From Phytoseiulus persimilis (Eukaryota; Arthropoda; Arachnida; Mesostigmata; Phytoseiidae), in NCBI GenBank assembly GCA_037576195.1, contig CM075103.1, positions 36,345,250 to 36,409,249 of the forward strand: a stretch of 64,000 nucleotides of DNA, written 5' to 3'. The notes beneath the pieces are model-generated. The model saw only the letters and a list, made by a program, of their open reading frames with translations. It searched no databases and was not told the origin of the DNA. Of the stretch, positions 20,431-31,329 are shown piece by piece. Each line of letters starts with the position of its first letter. Within the stretch, counting starts at the first letter, position 1. Position numbers and translations under genes: made by a program.

Positions 20431-22094
20431 TCGTTGAGGTTGCTGAAGAACTGCCCTGAGAACCAGAGCAAATGAACCAGTCATGGGCCAGCTGCAAGAT
20501 ACGGGCCACTTCAAAGAGGGATAGGCGTTAGAAATGACTGGAGTGTACTGGTAAAATCATCGAATATATCAAGTTACCCCAGCTGAGGCATATGATTCCA
20601 TGGCCCGACGGTGCTCGCGGCATCTCGTCGCCGTCTCGGCTCGAAGGGCGTAGAAATTCTCAAGATGTCGTCTTGAGAGGGACCGCCGAGAATTGACGAC
20701 GGCGAATCCTTTTCACTGTCTACTGGAGATCGTGGCAAGACATCATTCTCCGGAGTCCGGAACCCGCCGTGACCGACCGGTCCGGAACCTGAATTTGCGG
20801 ACCAGCCAGTCCGGTAAGTCGCTTTCCTTGATCCGAAGTTCCGGAAAGTGATTTTCCGTAAGCAGAGACCCGTGACCCAGTTGAGCCATTGTTCCTATCC
20901 AGGATATGATTCCTGCTTGTGAAGTCCAGAGAGTCGGCCCCGGACCTCGCCGCCGTTTTTCCGGGTAAACGTCCTGGAGTCTTCTCATCAGAGTTGCCCT
21001 TGGGACATTGGCTGCCGCTATTTGACTCATGTCTTTTGCTGGCTTCAACGATGGCGCCGCAAGATCGGCATCGTATACTACGATATGTCGTATACGGCTT
21101 CCTGGAACGCGGATACTTCCGGATCGCCGAAATGGTAAGGAACACCCTGGTTTCTAAGAATGATAAAGCAAAATCGAGGTCGAAAAACTCGCCAACGGCA
21201 TACTGGAGCTTCGAGTCGAGGTATACTGCGGGAAGGAATCTGAGACACAGCTCGCGGTTGTGTTGTCACACGAATAATTCGAGCACCTTTCTCCGGGCGG
21301 CTCTTGCCTTGTTGACTTCCATCCCGATACCCATATTCGACCGGACATTGAAACGTCCCTCAAAATATGCAGCGGTTGATCGAATTCGACTTCCCTATCG
21401 GGTCTGCTTCCTCGCTCCTGGACCAGAATGAAGTTTTCATGGACACCTCTGGCTCCATATCCTCCCAGTTGACTCTACAGGAAAAATTGAGAAGAAATTC
21501 ACTTCTCCTGAGGCCCATGACTAGTTGGTACCTGACTCATGACCAGTGGTTGGCCCAAAACTGATGACTGACCCATATCTGGTTCTTCTGCCCCACATCC
21601 TCTCAACTAATCTACAAAACTTCACTACTTCTTGGGCTTGTGGGAAACTCCCCTTGGTGTACCCAGTATGCGAATAAATAGAAAGCGTGCTTGGTGTGCA
21701 TATGGGGTTGCTGGTCTTCATTGAATCTGAGGGAGGGGCACGGTTTGAATTCGGCCGAACCCGCATTTCCTCGATATCATGGTATCACAGTTCTCATATT
21801 GCGAACAGCAGCCTTGGAAACCTCCAGGAAGCTCTCAGGGGTCCGGGAACTTATCCGTTACTCCTATTCCACCCGACCAGCTTTTTAGGTCAAGCAGAGA
21901 GCCGTCTCCGGGAAATATGGTTTGAGAGGGAAGCTCGACCTCGAGCCCGAGTTCCTCAACCACCTCACTAGAGATTCATGATTCCGCGTGACGTGCGTTG
22001 TACCAGATCCCGCCAGCGTAGACGAAACGCTCGTAATTAGTAGACCCCATTCATAGGGCTGCTCGGTGGATAAACTGGAGAGAGTTCCGAGTTA
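20400..22094 (+). repeat. Tandem unit U2, spacer part
   Basis: Matches U0: 20893-22094 corresponds to about 14040-15217 with few differences. 20405-20490 matches about 13940-14020, including GATATCAGGTCGT(T/C)GA. About 20530-20890 holds sequence missing from U0. At 22094 it continues into the IR 5' module instead of jumping into the gene, which shows that the U0 arrangement is the deleted one. Confidence 0.8.
20743..21130 (-). pseudogene. Psq/CENP-B-type helix-turn-helix remnant, copy in U2
   Basis: Minus-strand reading gives DMSQIAAANVPRATLMRRL, then EKRRRGPGPTLWTSQAGI and ISWIGTMAQLG. This matches the order found at the N-terminus of pogo/Tigger transposases and CENP-B: a Psq helix-turn-helix, a basic linker, then a second helix-turn-helix start. 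It is the better preserved of two copies (other at 14.0-14.28 kb). No DDE domain follows and the frame runs into unrelated sequence, so it is a fragment. A host Psq-domain gene fragment is an alternative. Confidence 0.55.
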
Positions 22095-22895
22095 CGGCTC
22101 CCACTCCTTCGCTTTGGGATGGAGACGTCTAACGACGAATCTATTGAACGAGAAAGGAAGAATGTCGATGAGGGGGCTCTGGAGGGCCTCAATAATTCGC
22201 AAACTAGAGGTGGGAACGATACGATCGGAGCTTCAACTGTAGGCCAATCGCTGCATAGTGGATCCGGAACTCGTCTCAGTTAGTACAATAGAATGAACGG
22301 TGTGCATCGTCTTCTGATCCATAGCAAAAATCATTCTGCCCGCATCGGGGACCTGATGACGATGCACTCCGCAGAATATTTTCGGCGAGTGGATACTCTG
22401 TTGCTCCGAGTGTTCAACGCAATGTCGAGCTATCTGAGGCGGAGGCCAAGGCCCGAATTCTCTCCTATGCGATTTGTTTCGAGCTGAGGGTGACTCATCG
22501 GAAAGTTGGCATCCATCATCAATGTTGTTCGGCAGAGTGTTTCTCGACGACCTCAATGTTCGTGAAACCTTCTTTCCTCCTCGCTTACAGGGCTGAAGTT
22601 TCGTAGCTGTGAAGTGCGGACTGAAGTCTGCATGGGGTGCAGATGCGAGGAATGATCATTGCAGGACGAATCAGTTCCGGTCATATTTTTTCCTTGCTGA
22701 GCTTCATGAAACAACCTCGCTTGTCGCAAACTTACATTGTCCTGGTTTCTGGATGAGTGCAAATGGGAAATTCGAAGGAGAACGGGAGAGATCACGGTTG
22801 TCGGTAAACACAATGAGACGCATTCGGAGTCGTGATCTCAACGTGTTTTTTATCCACCTCTTTCGCTGGCAGTGGCCATTTCACGCCGTTTGAAG
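22094..22895 (+). other. Conserved 5' module of the IR2 pseudogene
   Basis: Copy of the module at 16.73-17.66 kb. The conserved ATG at 22119 opens METSNDESIERERKNVDE, with an in-frame 3-base insertion relative to the other copies. A deletion of about 56 bases after GTAGG removes the segment present in the other two modules. The AG before the receptor start is kept (CTGGCAG). Confidence 0.4.
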
Positions 22896-23689
22896 ATGCT
22901 GACGGCCCTCTTGTTCTTAAATATAGGGATAGCCTTCTTCCACACTTCCGTACTGTCCGTGAGCGAGATCCTATCGGGACCTAGCGCGACGGTCGTTGTT
23001 ACTGGAGCTGAGAATTTCGCTCTTGAACGTGATATCCCGCCAACGAAATTACTCATCTTGGACATTACTAATTTCTTGGTCGAGGAAAGCGTCACACTCA
23101 ATGCGAGCTTACTGGTTCTGAGACCGACCTCCAAACTGGTTGCGATGTCGGTCTACCAGACGGTGCCTATTTTTCTAGATGTATTGGCCACCAACTTGAA
23201 CAACGAGCCCTCACCAACAAGCCCCTCCAGCGTCAAGTCTTCCATGAGGGCGATCGGCTTCCGATGAACATGAGGAAAGGGAGACCGCGGTTCTTACAGA
23301 AGTTTACTAATGAGAAATTTCGAGGAGAAGGCCTACTTCTCGTTGTTCCGATCCGGGTCAGCTCGAAGATCGATCGGCTGTTCCGAACCGGAATCTTGCT
23401 CAACTTTCCAGCTGAGCTTTCGGATGACGAAATCAGGCGATTCCTCAGGGGCTCCCCCAATAGCGTCATCCAAGTCCAATCCAATATTCACCCCCTTAAC
23501 ATGCTCAGAGCCTTAGAATTCAACACCACGATCGATTGGTTTGACATAAAACTGCTCCCAATCTACAAACTTTCTTCGGCACTCATGTTTATCGCCTTTT
23601 GTGTCGAGTACCTCCGCCAGATGCCGCAGAGAGTGCGATTCCGCGTCAGCTCACGAAAACCCAGATTGGATTCCAGGAGCCGAGCTTGA
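22896..23689 (+). pseudogene. IR2: ionotropic receptor pseudogene with an internal deletion
   Basis: The first part (ATG 22896, MLTALLFLNIGIAFFH) matches IR1 for about 100 codons. At 23200 the sequence jumps from the IR1-equivalent position 17968 to 18846. The 877 bases between, encoding the rest of the N-terminal half, M1, the pore region and M3, are missing. Since 877 is not a multiple of three, the frame shifts and stops at about 23265-23267. The remaining C-terminal sequence is open in another frame to 23689 and keeps S2 and M4 (LLPIYKLSSALMFIAFCVEYL), less four codons before M4. The edges lack GT and AG and share only two or three bases, so this is a deletion rather than a missed intron. 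Confidence 0.88.
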
Positions 23690-24872
23690 CGTGCTGAAGG
23701 ATAGCGAAGCGCTTTGCTGGCGCAATACATCATTTTTTCTCACTCTCGCCACAATTTCACAGCGCTCCGCTGAGCCCTGCGCTGGCCGCTAGCGGCGTCA
23801 GTTTTGGCATCGTGTTCGTTGGAGACGGGAGGAAGCTTGTCCGTGACCCACATGTCGTTTCAAGCCATGACAGATGCAAGACCATGATCACGATGGGTCG
23901 ACTTCGCTGCAGCGGCCTTCTTTCGGCCTCTCAAAACAGTTGGGGGCCATCCTGAAGCTCATGTCACGGTTCACGGCATAATGAGGCTTGTTTCCCTCTG
24001 CTTCGGAGGGCTCACCAATCTCCCACAGGCGGCGCAGCTGAGGTAGGTCGTGAATGAATGTCTATATGACAAAAAGTGCCTATTGATACCACCTTCCCGC
24101 TCGCAACTGGAAAGAACCAACGAGCCGAAACATGAAGAATTCGGGATGATAGATCGTTGGTTCTTCCCTCCATTTTGATCCCACTCAGCGGGGTGGCCGC
24201 CATATATCGACAGGGACGCCATAAACTTTCATTAGAGAACGTGAGGTTGGACAAATAATCGACGATCGAGTTCGTGCATACCTTCAGCACCTCCTCTCGG
24301 GCGCCATCAAACGGAACAAATACGCACCTTTAGCGCCCCCTGAAATGGGATCACAACTCAACGCGGATCATAGCTGCTGAAATTCAGAGAAGGTTCATGG
24401 CTTCCGCGAAGTATACGCGTTCGTCCTTCAAAATATAATTTGAACAATTCGTGACGCAATCAGCGCAACGAGAAGGCACCGACCGTGTCATCTTGCGTCA
24501 TCGAGCCCCGGAACGCATGGAACAGTTGAAAAGCTATCGACGATAGGCGACTGATGTACGTGTGTCAGTGCTTGGAATTCGGCGAGCAGTGTTCAACGTG
24601 AGAAACAGCGCATCCCGCTTTATTGGGTCATATCGCACCTGGAGCCTTGCGATCCAAGGTTCGGCTCCGCAACCGTCGTTCTTGCAGGACATTCTCGAGG
24701 ACCTTGCAAGAGATTCAGTGCATCATTGGTGGTGCATGATGATGGTGGAGGGGAGCTCCTCTCCTTGGAGCTCCTGCTTCGATGTCCCACCCGACCTTGG
24801 ACGACTGAAGCTTTCCAGATTGACTGAGCTCAGACGGCTACGTGCGGTTCGGCTCTCTGAGAAGCGGGTCGG
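23690..24872 (+). repeat. 3' flank of IR2 and spacer to unit U3
   Basis: The start shares GCTTTGCTGGC and the TTCGCTGCAGCGGCC(T) block with the flanks of IR1 and IR3. From about 24150 to 24720 it is the better preserved relative of 10.74-12.01 kb. No gene is recognised. ORFs at 23971-24290 (minus) and 24562-24903 (plus) lack motifs. Confidence 0.6.
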
Positions 24873-25998
24873 CGCTCTGTATCATCCATATATCAACGGC
24901 TAACTCATAAGGTCAAACTCGATGTTCCCGGGCACTCTTGGGGCGTCTGACACTGATGATACCGATTCCGTCCTGTGAACCATTGATCGCTCTTGTATTA
25001 TACGTATCATCTCGTAGAATACGAGTGCCATGCGCACATGGGATGTACATTCCACATGTTCGTTCCTCGGGTGTCCACTGTCTATGGACATCATCAGAGG
25101 CAAATCTCTTCCTTGTAACGTCCATCATGCTACAGGTACGGTGGAGCAATTACGCGCTTCCGCCTTGAACCTCCTACAACTTCTCCCGACTTCGCTCGAG
25201 AATCCCCTCAGACTCAATACACTTCGATGTGGGATAGGCTCCCGATCGAGATACGTTTGGCTGTGTCGTTCAGGTCATCCAAAAACCGCATTGGAAACTA
25301 CCCCCTCTGAACTGACGTTCAAAATTTTGTCATGCTCTAAGTTCGCGAAGAGCTCCCCTTTTATTGTTTAGAGCTTCTCATATTGCTAACGAAAGCGTTG
25401 GAGATCTCCAGAGAGCTCTTGAAAATTTGGGCGCTGATCCGTGACCACAATGTCACCCGAACAGCTTTTCACATCAAACAAAGAGCCGTCTCAGGAAAAA
25501 TATGAATCGAGACGGAAGCAACACCTCAACCTCGAGTTCCACGACGAACTCAGATTCATGGTCATGCGTGGCTGATACCGATTCATATTTTGTATCGGCA
25601 TGTATTTCAAATTGGGACAGCGGGATATCTTCCGCGACTCCATAAGAATAAAATTTCATCTGACCCGGATTCCGGTTTTAAACGGTTACTGGAGAATCAC
25701 TGAGCATTGCAGTTCAAACCTTGCCCCAAATTATCGCTTCCCTCGAGGAGGAATACATGTTTATCTCTGCCTGATTTCGGTGAGGGGACGTCATGTTGTT
25801 GTGCTCGGAGAATACCTAGCGATTTCGCGAATCCATCTTCATCTAAGGCGTTTGAGGAATTCCTTCTTTCCGTTCGTCTGTAGCCATGGAAAGAGTGAAC
25901 CATGTCGTTGTTTCCTCACACCTGGTTAGCTCGTTCGCTATTCCAGATAACCGCTTGCGTGCTAGATATGCGAGATGAAACGCTCGTGAGAAGTGGAC
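24873..25998 (+). repeat. Left part of tandem unit U3 (copy of 15605-16730)
   Basis: Nearly identical to unit U1 at an offset of 9268. U1 plus U2 (15605-24872) form one 9.27-kb unit, of which U3 is the start of the second copy. Confidence 0.85.
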
Positions 25999-26933
25999 CC
26001 CATCCATGGGGCTGTTCGGTGAAGTAAACTGGAGAGAGTTCCAAGTGAACCATAGGGTTTACCCTTTGTGAGTTGTTCAAGAAACAAAAAAATCCAGCTG
26101 CCACTCCATCTTCGCTCGGCGATGGAGCCGTCTAACGACAAATCGATTGAACGAAAGAGGAAGAACGTCGATAAGAGAGCTCCGAGCCTCAATAATTCGC
26201 AAATTACAGGTGGGAACGATACGATCGGAGCTTCAACCGTAGGTCTGTGCCGACATGAGGCCTATCAGGGGTGTACCAGATATCGCATCTCTCCGGCTCA
26301 GAGGCCAATCGCTGCATAGTTGATCCGGAACTCTTCTCAGTCAGTACAATAGAATGAACGGTGTGCATCGTCTTCTGATCCATGGCAAAAAAATCATTCT
26401 GCCCGCATCGGGGACCTGATGACGATGCATTCCGCGGAATATTTTCGGCGAGTGGATACTCTGTTGCTCCGAGTGTTCAGAGCAATGTCGAGCTATCTGA
26501 GGCGGAGGCCAAGGCCCGAATTCTCTCCTACGCGATTTGTTTCGAACTGAGGGTGACTCATCGGAAAGTTGGGATCCATCATCAATGTTGTTCGGCATAG
26601 TGTTTCTCGACGACCTCAATGTTCGTGAAACCTTCTTTCTTCCTTGCATATCGGGACTGAAGTTCCGTCGCCGTGAAGTGCGGACTGGAGTCGGCATGGA
26701 GTATAGATGCAGAAGATGCTCATTCCAGGAATCTGTTTTATTCTCAGTTTTCCTCTGCTAAGGTTCATGAAACAACCTCGCTCGTCGCGAAGGTCCTGCT
26801 TTCTGGATCTGTGAGAATGGAGAACTCGGGGCAGATCGCGGTTGCTGAAATCTCTGAACACGATTCGACGCGACCCTAACGTGTTTTTTTCTTGCACCTC
26901 TTTCGTTGGCTAGTCATTTTTCGCCGTTTCAAG
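25998..26933 (+). other. Conserved 5' module of IR3
   Basis: Copy of the module before IR1, with the ATG at 26122 (MEPSNDKSIERKRKNVDK), a small ORF ending at 26319, and the pyrimidine-rich stretch and TTGGCTAG directly before the receptor frame. As in the other copies, the frame after this AG is open into the receptor with two leading bases, consistent with a splice acceptor. No donor of the right phase was identified. Confidence 0.35.
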
Positions 26934-28592
26934 ATGCTGACGGCCCTCTTGTTCTTAAATATAGGAATAGCCTTCTTCCACACTTCCGTACTGACCGTGA
27001 GCGAGATCCCAACGGAACCTAGCGCGATGGACGTTGTTACTGAAGCTGAGAGTTTCGCTCTTGAACGTGGTATCCCGCCAACGAAATTACTCATCTTGGA
27101 CATCACCGATTTCTTGGTGAAGGAAAGCGTCAAACTCAATGCGAGCTTACTAGTTCAAAGACTGCCCTCCAAACTGGTTGCGACGTCGGGCTTCCATACG
27201 TTGCCTCTTTTCCTAGATGTATTGGCCACCAACTTGAAAGTTGTCGTCGTTTCGGTAGCCCCTTTCTACAAGCCGAGACCTGTTAATCCTCATACCCCAG
27301 ATCCTTTCCAAAACTTCCGGCACAACTGTATCCTCCACATAGCGATAAAAGGAGTCTACAGTTTCAGTAATACGATGTACGTTAACACGATTTTCTGGAG
27401 GATGGATGGAACGCGGCTTTTCAATTGTGTCACACATTTCGATCACTTGCTGTTTTGGATCAGGAAAACCCCACCGAACTCATGTCTGCCAAGTAGTGAA
27501 GTTTGCTCGATGACGTCCATCACCCCCGAGAAAGTTTGGATGGTGCGCGCCGTCCGTGATTATCTCAACAGCGAGATGATATGCAACTCAACAACGATCA
27601 ACTTGAAGTTCGAGCTCTCGACGGAGCAATATAGTGTCCATGATAAGCAGATGCTGAAACAGTATTCAACGACCCGAAGCACCATATTCGAGTGTCTCTC
27701 ACTAATCCATCATCGCGAAACCGATATTCTTGCCTTGGTCCAGCCTTTCGAGGCTGAAGTTTGGGTTGTGATATTTCTTCACATTTTGGTCATTGTGGGC
27801 TTAATGTCTTGGCTCAGAATCGGCAGTTTCCTGAGCACGCTGGGCCGAACTTTGATGAACACCATAGCGGCCATCGAGATCAAGGCAGACATCCGCCGAA
27901 ACTCTCATCTGCTAGTAGTTGGCTGTGTGATGGCGCTGTTATTCTTCGTTGGACACGTTTACACCAATTCTTTCATTTCTGTCTTCCTCGATCCCAGAGA
28001 CTTCAGGGCTTGCTCTCAGGGAAGATATTGCGGGGAGGGATTAGAATGGTACTCGAACTTCACAGTGAATTCTCACCTTTCGTTGGGGTATTGCTTGTGC
28101 GGCCTCAAACGGAAACAACGGGCCTTCACGAACAAGCCCCTCCAGCGTCAAGTCTTCCATGAGGGCGATCGGCTTCCGATGAACATGAGGATTGGTAGAC
28201 CTCGGTTCTTACAGAAGTTTATTAATGAGAAATTCCGAGGAGAAGGCCTACTTCTCGTTGTTCCGATCCGGGTCAGCTCGAAAATCGATCGGCTGTTCCA
28301 GACCGGAATCTTGCTCAACTTTCCGGCTGAGCTTTCGGATGACGAAATCAGGCGATTTCTCAGGAGCTCTACAAACAGCTTCATCCAATACCAATCCACT
28401 ATTTCCCCCCTTAACATGCTCAGAGCCATAGAATTCAACACCACAAGCGATTGGTTTGACATGAAGAGCTTCATGAAACTGCTCCCAATCTACGAACTCC
28501 TTTCGGCACTCATGTTTATCGCCTTTTGTGTCGAGTACCTCTACCCGATGCCGCCGAGACTGCGAATCCGCGTCAGCTCACGGAAACATTGA
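26934..28592 (+). CDS. IR3: divergent ionotropic receptor, near-identical paralogue of IR1
   Basis: Encodes 552 residues from ATG 26934, exactly the length of IR1, with roughly 20 to 30 residue differences by eye. Signal peptide (MLTALLFLNIGIAFFH), M1, M3 ending HVYTNSFISVFLDP and M4 (LPIYELLSALMFIAFCVEYL) are all present and no stop interrupts the frame. Differences cluster in the S2 half and M4 (e.g. KFINEKFRG against KALHEKFRG; LFSVLLFIAFFVEY against LLSALMFIAFCVEY). It is expected to be a sensory cation channel or co-receptor in dendritic membranes; the ligand is unknown. Intronlessness of the main body, as in many divergent IRs, is a reading from this sequence. A 5' exon may be missing. 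Confidence 0.86.
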   Translation: MLTALLFLNIGIAFFHTSVLTVSEIPTEPSAMDVVTEAESFALERGIPPTKLLILDITDFLVKESVKLNASLLVQRLPSKLVATSGFHTLPLFLDVLATNLKVVVVSVAPFYKPRPVNPHTPDPFQNFRHNCILHIAIKGVYSFSNTMYVNTIFWRMDGTRLFNCVTHFDHLLFWIRKTPPNSCLPSSEVCSMTSITPEKVWMVRAVRDYLNSEMICNSTTINLKFELSTEQYSVHDKQMLKQYSTTRSTIFECLSLIHHRETDILALVQPFEAEVWVVIFLHILVIVGLMSWLRIGSFLSTLGRTLMNTIAAIEIKADIRRNSHLLVVGCVMALLFFVGHVYTNSFISVFLDPRDFRACSQGRYCGEGLEWYSNFTVNSHLSLGYCLCGLKRKQRAFTNKPLQRQVFHEGDRLPMNMRIGRPRFLQKFINEKFRGEGLLLVVPIRVSSKIDRLFQTGILLNFPAELSDDEIRRFLRSSTNSFIQYQSTISPLNMLRAIEFNTTSDWFDMKSFMKLLPIYELLSALMFIAFCVEYLYPMPPRLRIRVSSRKH

Positions 28593-28614
28593 CTCGATTC
28601 CCGGGACGTACCTT

Positions 28615-29945
28615 GCTCTGCTGGCACAAGAGATCGTTTTTCCCGCTCGTGGCGAGATTCTACAAGGCGCACGGCATGATTACGAACGGTCGGTTTCGCT
28701 GCAGCGGCCTCTACAAAGTGTTGGCGGCCATCCCGGAGCTCGTGTCAGGACGAGGAACACCTCCGAATCTGTGACGAGCACGCTCGACGAGAAGATTCAG
28801 CCAGCGAGTATCGACAGGACTTGCAACACGAACAGCGATCCGTAATCTGATTCTGAGAGCCATCGGCAAGAATTCCAAGGGAGGACGCGGTTTCCGCCTC
28901 CTAGGATCCCCAAAGATAGGTCCGAGTACATGTACCACATGTAGCATATTCGACAAAAAGATTCGTCAAAATCGCAGTCAATGCCAGCGCGCTGTCACGA
29001 AAACAACCGATTTCGAATGTGCAGAACCGGCTCTGGGTGTCTTTCATCGATCTCTTCAAAATGGTTCTCCGAATCGATTTTTCACCTCCTGTGTCCTCTT
29101 CAAAAATTTCCAAGCTTCAGCTGATTCCGACCCTTGTCGTCGCAGAAAACGCTGGATTACATCTGAGCCCTGCTTGTTCGTGAGATCAAGCGAACATATC
29201 AATACTTTTCTCGAGAAAGCGTACTCTCTGATTCTGTTATTCAGAAGAGAAAACAGAGGGTCACGATACCTGGAGAACACCGGAACCGCAAAATGAAGAA
29301 GATTACATACGAGTCGACTTCGAGGGGCACTTCGCTGGAAGATCCTCAGGACTCTGAACACATATCCATGGAAGCAAACTTTTCGAATGCGGCCGATGTG
29401 TCACTCTTCACGAGCAGAGAATTCACCGTAATAGGAGTAGGAGAATAGTTTTCATTCATTACCCAGAACAGGAACTCTAGGCGGCGTCCTCGCTAGAAGG
29501 AAAAGAAAAGCTGACCTAATTATGGCGATCCGGTCCCGGCAGACTGCAACCTCTCGAGCCATCTCCATGGTTCCCATTCCTAGTAGCTAGGGCTAGAGTT
29601 CCTTTTTCCGGCCATGACCCCGTTTCTTCGGTGCATACCCGGAATCTCGGATACCCCGAATCCCTAGAAAAATAACTAGAATCCCGAATACCCGAGATCC
29701 CGACTACTTCTTCCCTTCAAATCAAGCCTTCGTGAGAGTAAACGAGACTTCTATGCTCAGCGATGAATCTGAATCCGTTTCGAATTGCCATGTCGCAGCA
29801 CATGCGTAATGAAACGTTTCTCAGAACTGAAAATTTGCACGATTTTCATCCGTGAATCCGCAAAAAGTGATACATGAAGCGAACTGTGGATCAGAATAGA
29901 GACGTACGACGCGTCGAGTGAAATCGACCTGACCCCAGGAGACTT
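28615..29945 (+). repeat. 3' flank of IR3, paralogous to 19345-20430
   Basis: Contains the same ordered blocks as the IR1 flank, from TTTCGCTGCAGCGGCC (28695) to TCGACCTGACCCCAG (29924), with about 250 extra bases near 28780-29030. It includes the minisatellite at 29634-29705. No gene is recognised. Confidence 0.7.
29634..29705 (+). repeat. Short minisatellite, unit about CCCGAATAC (second copy)
   Basis: Counterpart of the array at 20098-20172, with different copy sequences. A related phrase in the opposite sense, AGTATTCGGGAATACGG, lies further right at about 30318. Confidence 0.55.
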
Positions 29946-30780
29946 GAAGCTGAGGAGAGGAAGTGATCTCACGAGTTTCATTGAATTCCATTCCCCTCAT
30001 ATCAGACTACATTGCAGTCTATTCAGCTGGACCCGAACGGATGCAATGCACGTGTCGCGATTTCGACCAGATAGGTCCCGTATAAATCAATGATATAGGT
30101 TTCGCGTCAACTTCTCATTTCAAACACGCAATACCTACTATGAGTACCGGATCCAAGGCTGATCCAACCCGTAGCTTCTATGATCTCCTCTAGAACCTCA
30201 CTGTTCCCCAGTGCTCATCAAGACTCATCGCTGAGCATAGGAGTATCGTTGACTTTCACAAAGGCTCCATTTCAGGAGAGAGCTGTCGGGATCCTGAGTA
30301 TTCGGCAATCTCAGTATTCGGGAATACGGCACCTCGAACTCGAACCTCATCTCCACCGCTGCCTCGAGGCTTAGGCTCAGCGAGCGCTTAACGCAGCGCT
30401 GGGCTCTCTGTTTTCATCTTTTATTCAAGAATAAACGAAATATGTCGTTGGTAAACATGGACCTGGTGATCTCGAAGTCGATTGTTGACGACGAGGGAGA
30501 AGTGAAGTATAAGACTCGGACCGCGACTCGGTGACGCCCTCGTCAGCCAACGGCTTCCTCGGGGGAGCTCCCCTTTGTTGAAATCGACCAGATTCAGAAG
30601 GCTGATTCGATCTTCGATGTCGCCGTCCAAGGAACGCTGGATCAATGTCCCGCAGGTGAGCTCTATACTCCCAAGATCCAAGATTCGCTCGACAACTCTC
30701 CATCGTTCGAATCTCAGTCATCTCCTTCCCGGCGGACGCGGGATTCACTCAACTCCCGCACGCTAGCGACGGATCCGAGG
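29946..30780. other. No confident gene; one interrupted plus-strand frame
   Basis: A plus-strand frame from ATG 30442 (MSLVNMDLVISKSIVDDEGE) meets a TGA near 30532 and then stays open to about 30807, encoding a Ser- and Asp-rich segment with VEIDQIQKADSIFDVAVQG. It reads like protein but has no family match that I know. It could be a decayed ORF or two exon pieces. Confidence 0.25.
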
Positions 30781-30789
30781 TCAGGGTTG

Positions 30790-31000
30790 ACCCGTGGAGC
30801 CGCGAGTTAGCATGACGAAACCTTCGATTCTCTGGGAGCCCTCCTTAGCGGAAAACTCGTCGAACGGAGCGGGAAGCGTCAATTCTCTCATCAACTCACG
30901 GAACGTCCAGGAACAGCAATCATATCCACGGAGACTTTTCGAGACACTCGATCAGGATTTCCATTCCTTCGAAAGGCGCAAATTCCGTGCGTTGTCATGT
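30790..31000 (+). pseudogene. Possible LINE reverse-transcriptase remnant
   Basis: In one plus frame GKLVERSGKRQFSHQL is followed shortly by ETFRDTRSG. This resembles the non-LTR reverse transcriptase stretch GKLLERxxxRRL...QxGFRxGRS. The motif preceding it (RPSILWEPSLAE) is in another frame, and stops follow. If real it is a heavily decayed Jockey/R1-like fragment. A weaker protein-like segment (LADVDVPVLQSEDDAML) follows at about 31205-31330 in yet another frame. Confidence 0.35.
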
Positions 31001-31329
31001 GGGATCTTTGAAACTGGAAATTAGACGATGACGAAGGTGGGAGAGCAGGGGTCTCAGACGGGCTTCAGGCGTATCTTCCTCATTCACCGCGATATTCTTC
31101 GATACGAAGAGCTGAAGAATCCTCGATTCTTATCGACGTCGAGGGCGAGAAGGGGAAAATTGCGAGACTTGCGAGAATGATGGCTGAAAGAAACCAGATC
31201 GCTGCTTGGTAGGGGATGGTCGCTTGGAGTTCGCTTTACGGCATCTTGCGGATGTAGACGTACCAGTCTTGCAATCGGAGGACGACGCCATGCTCGACTC
31301 CAAATTGGACGATGGCAAGAGCGAAGTGT

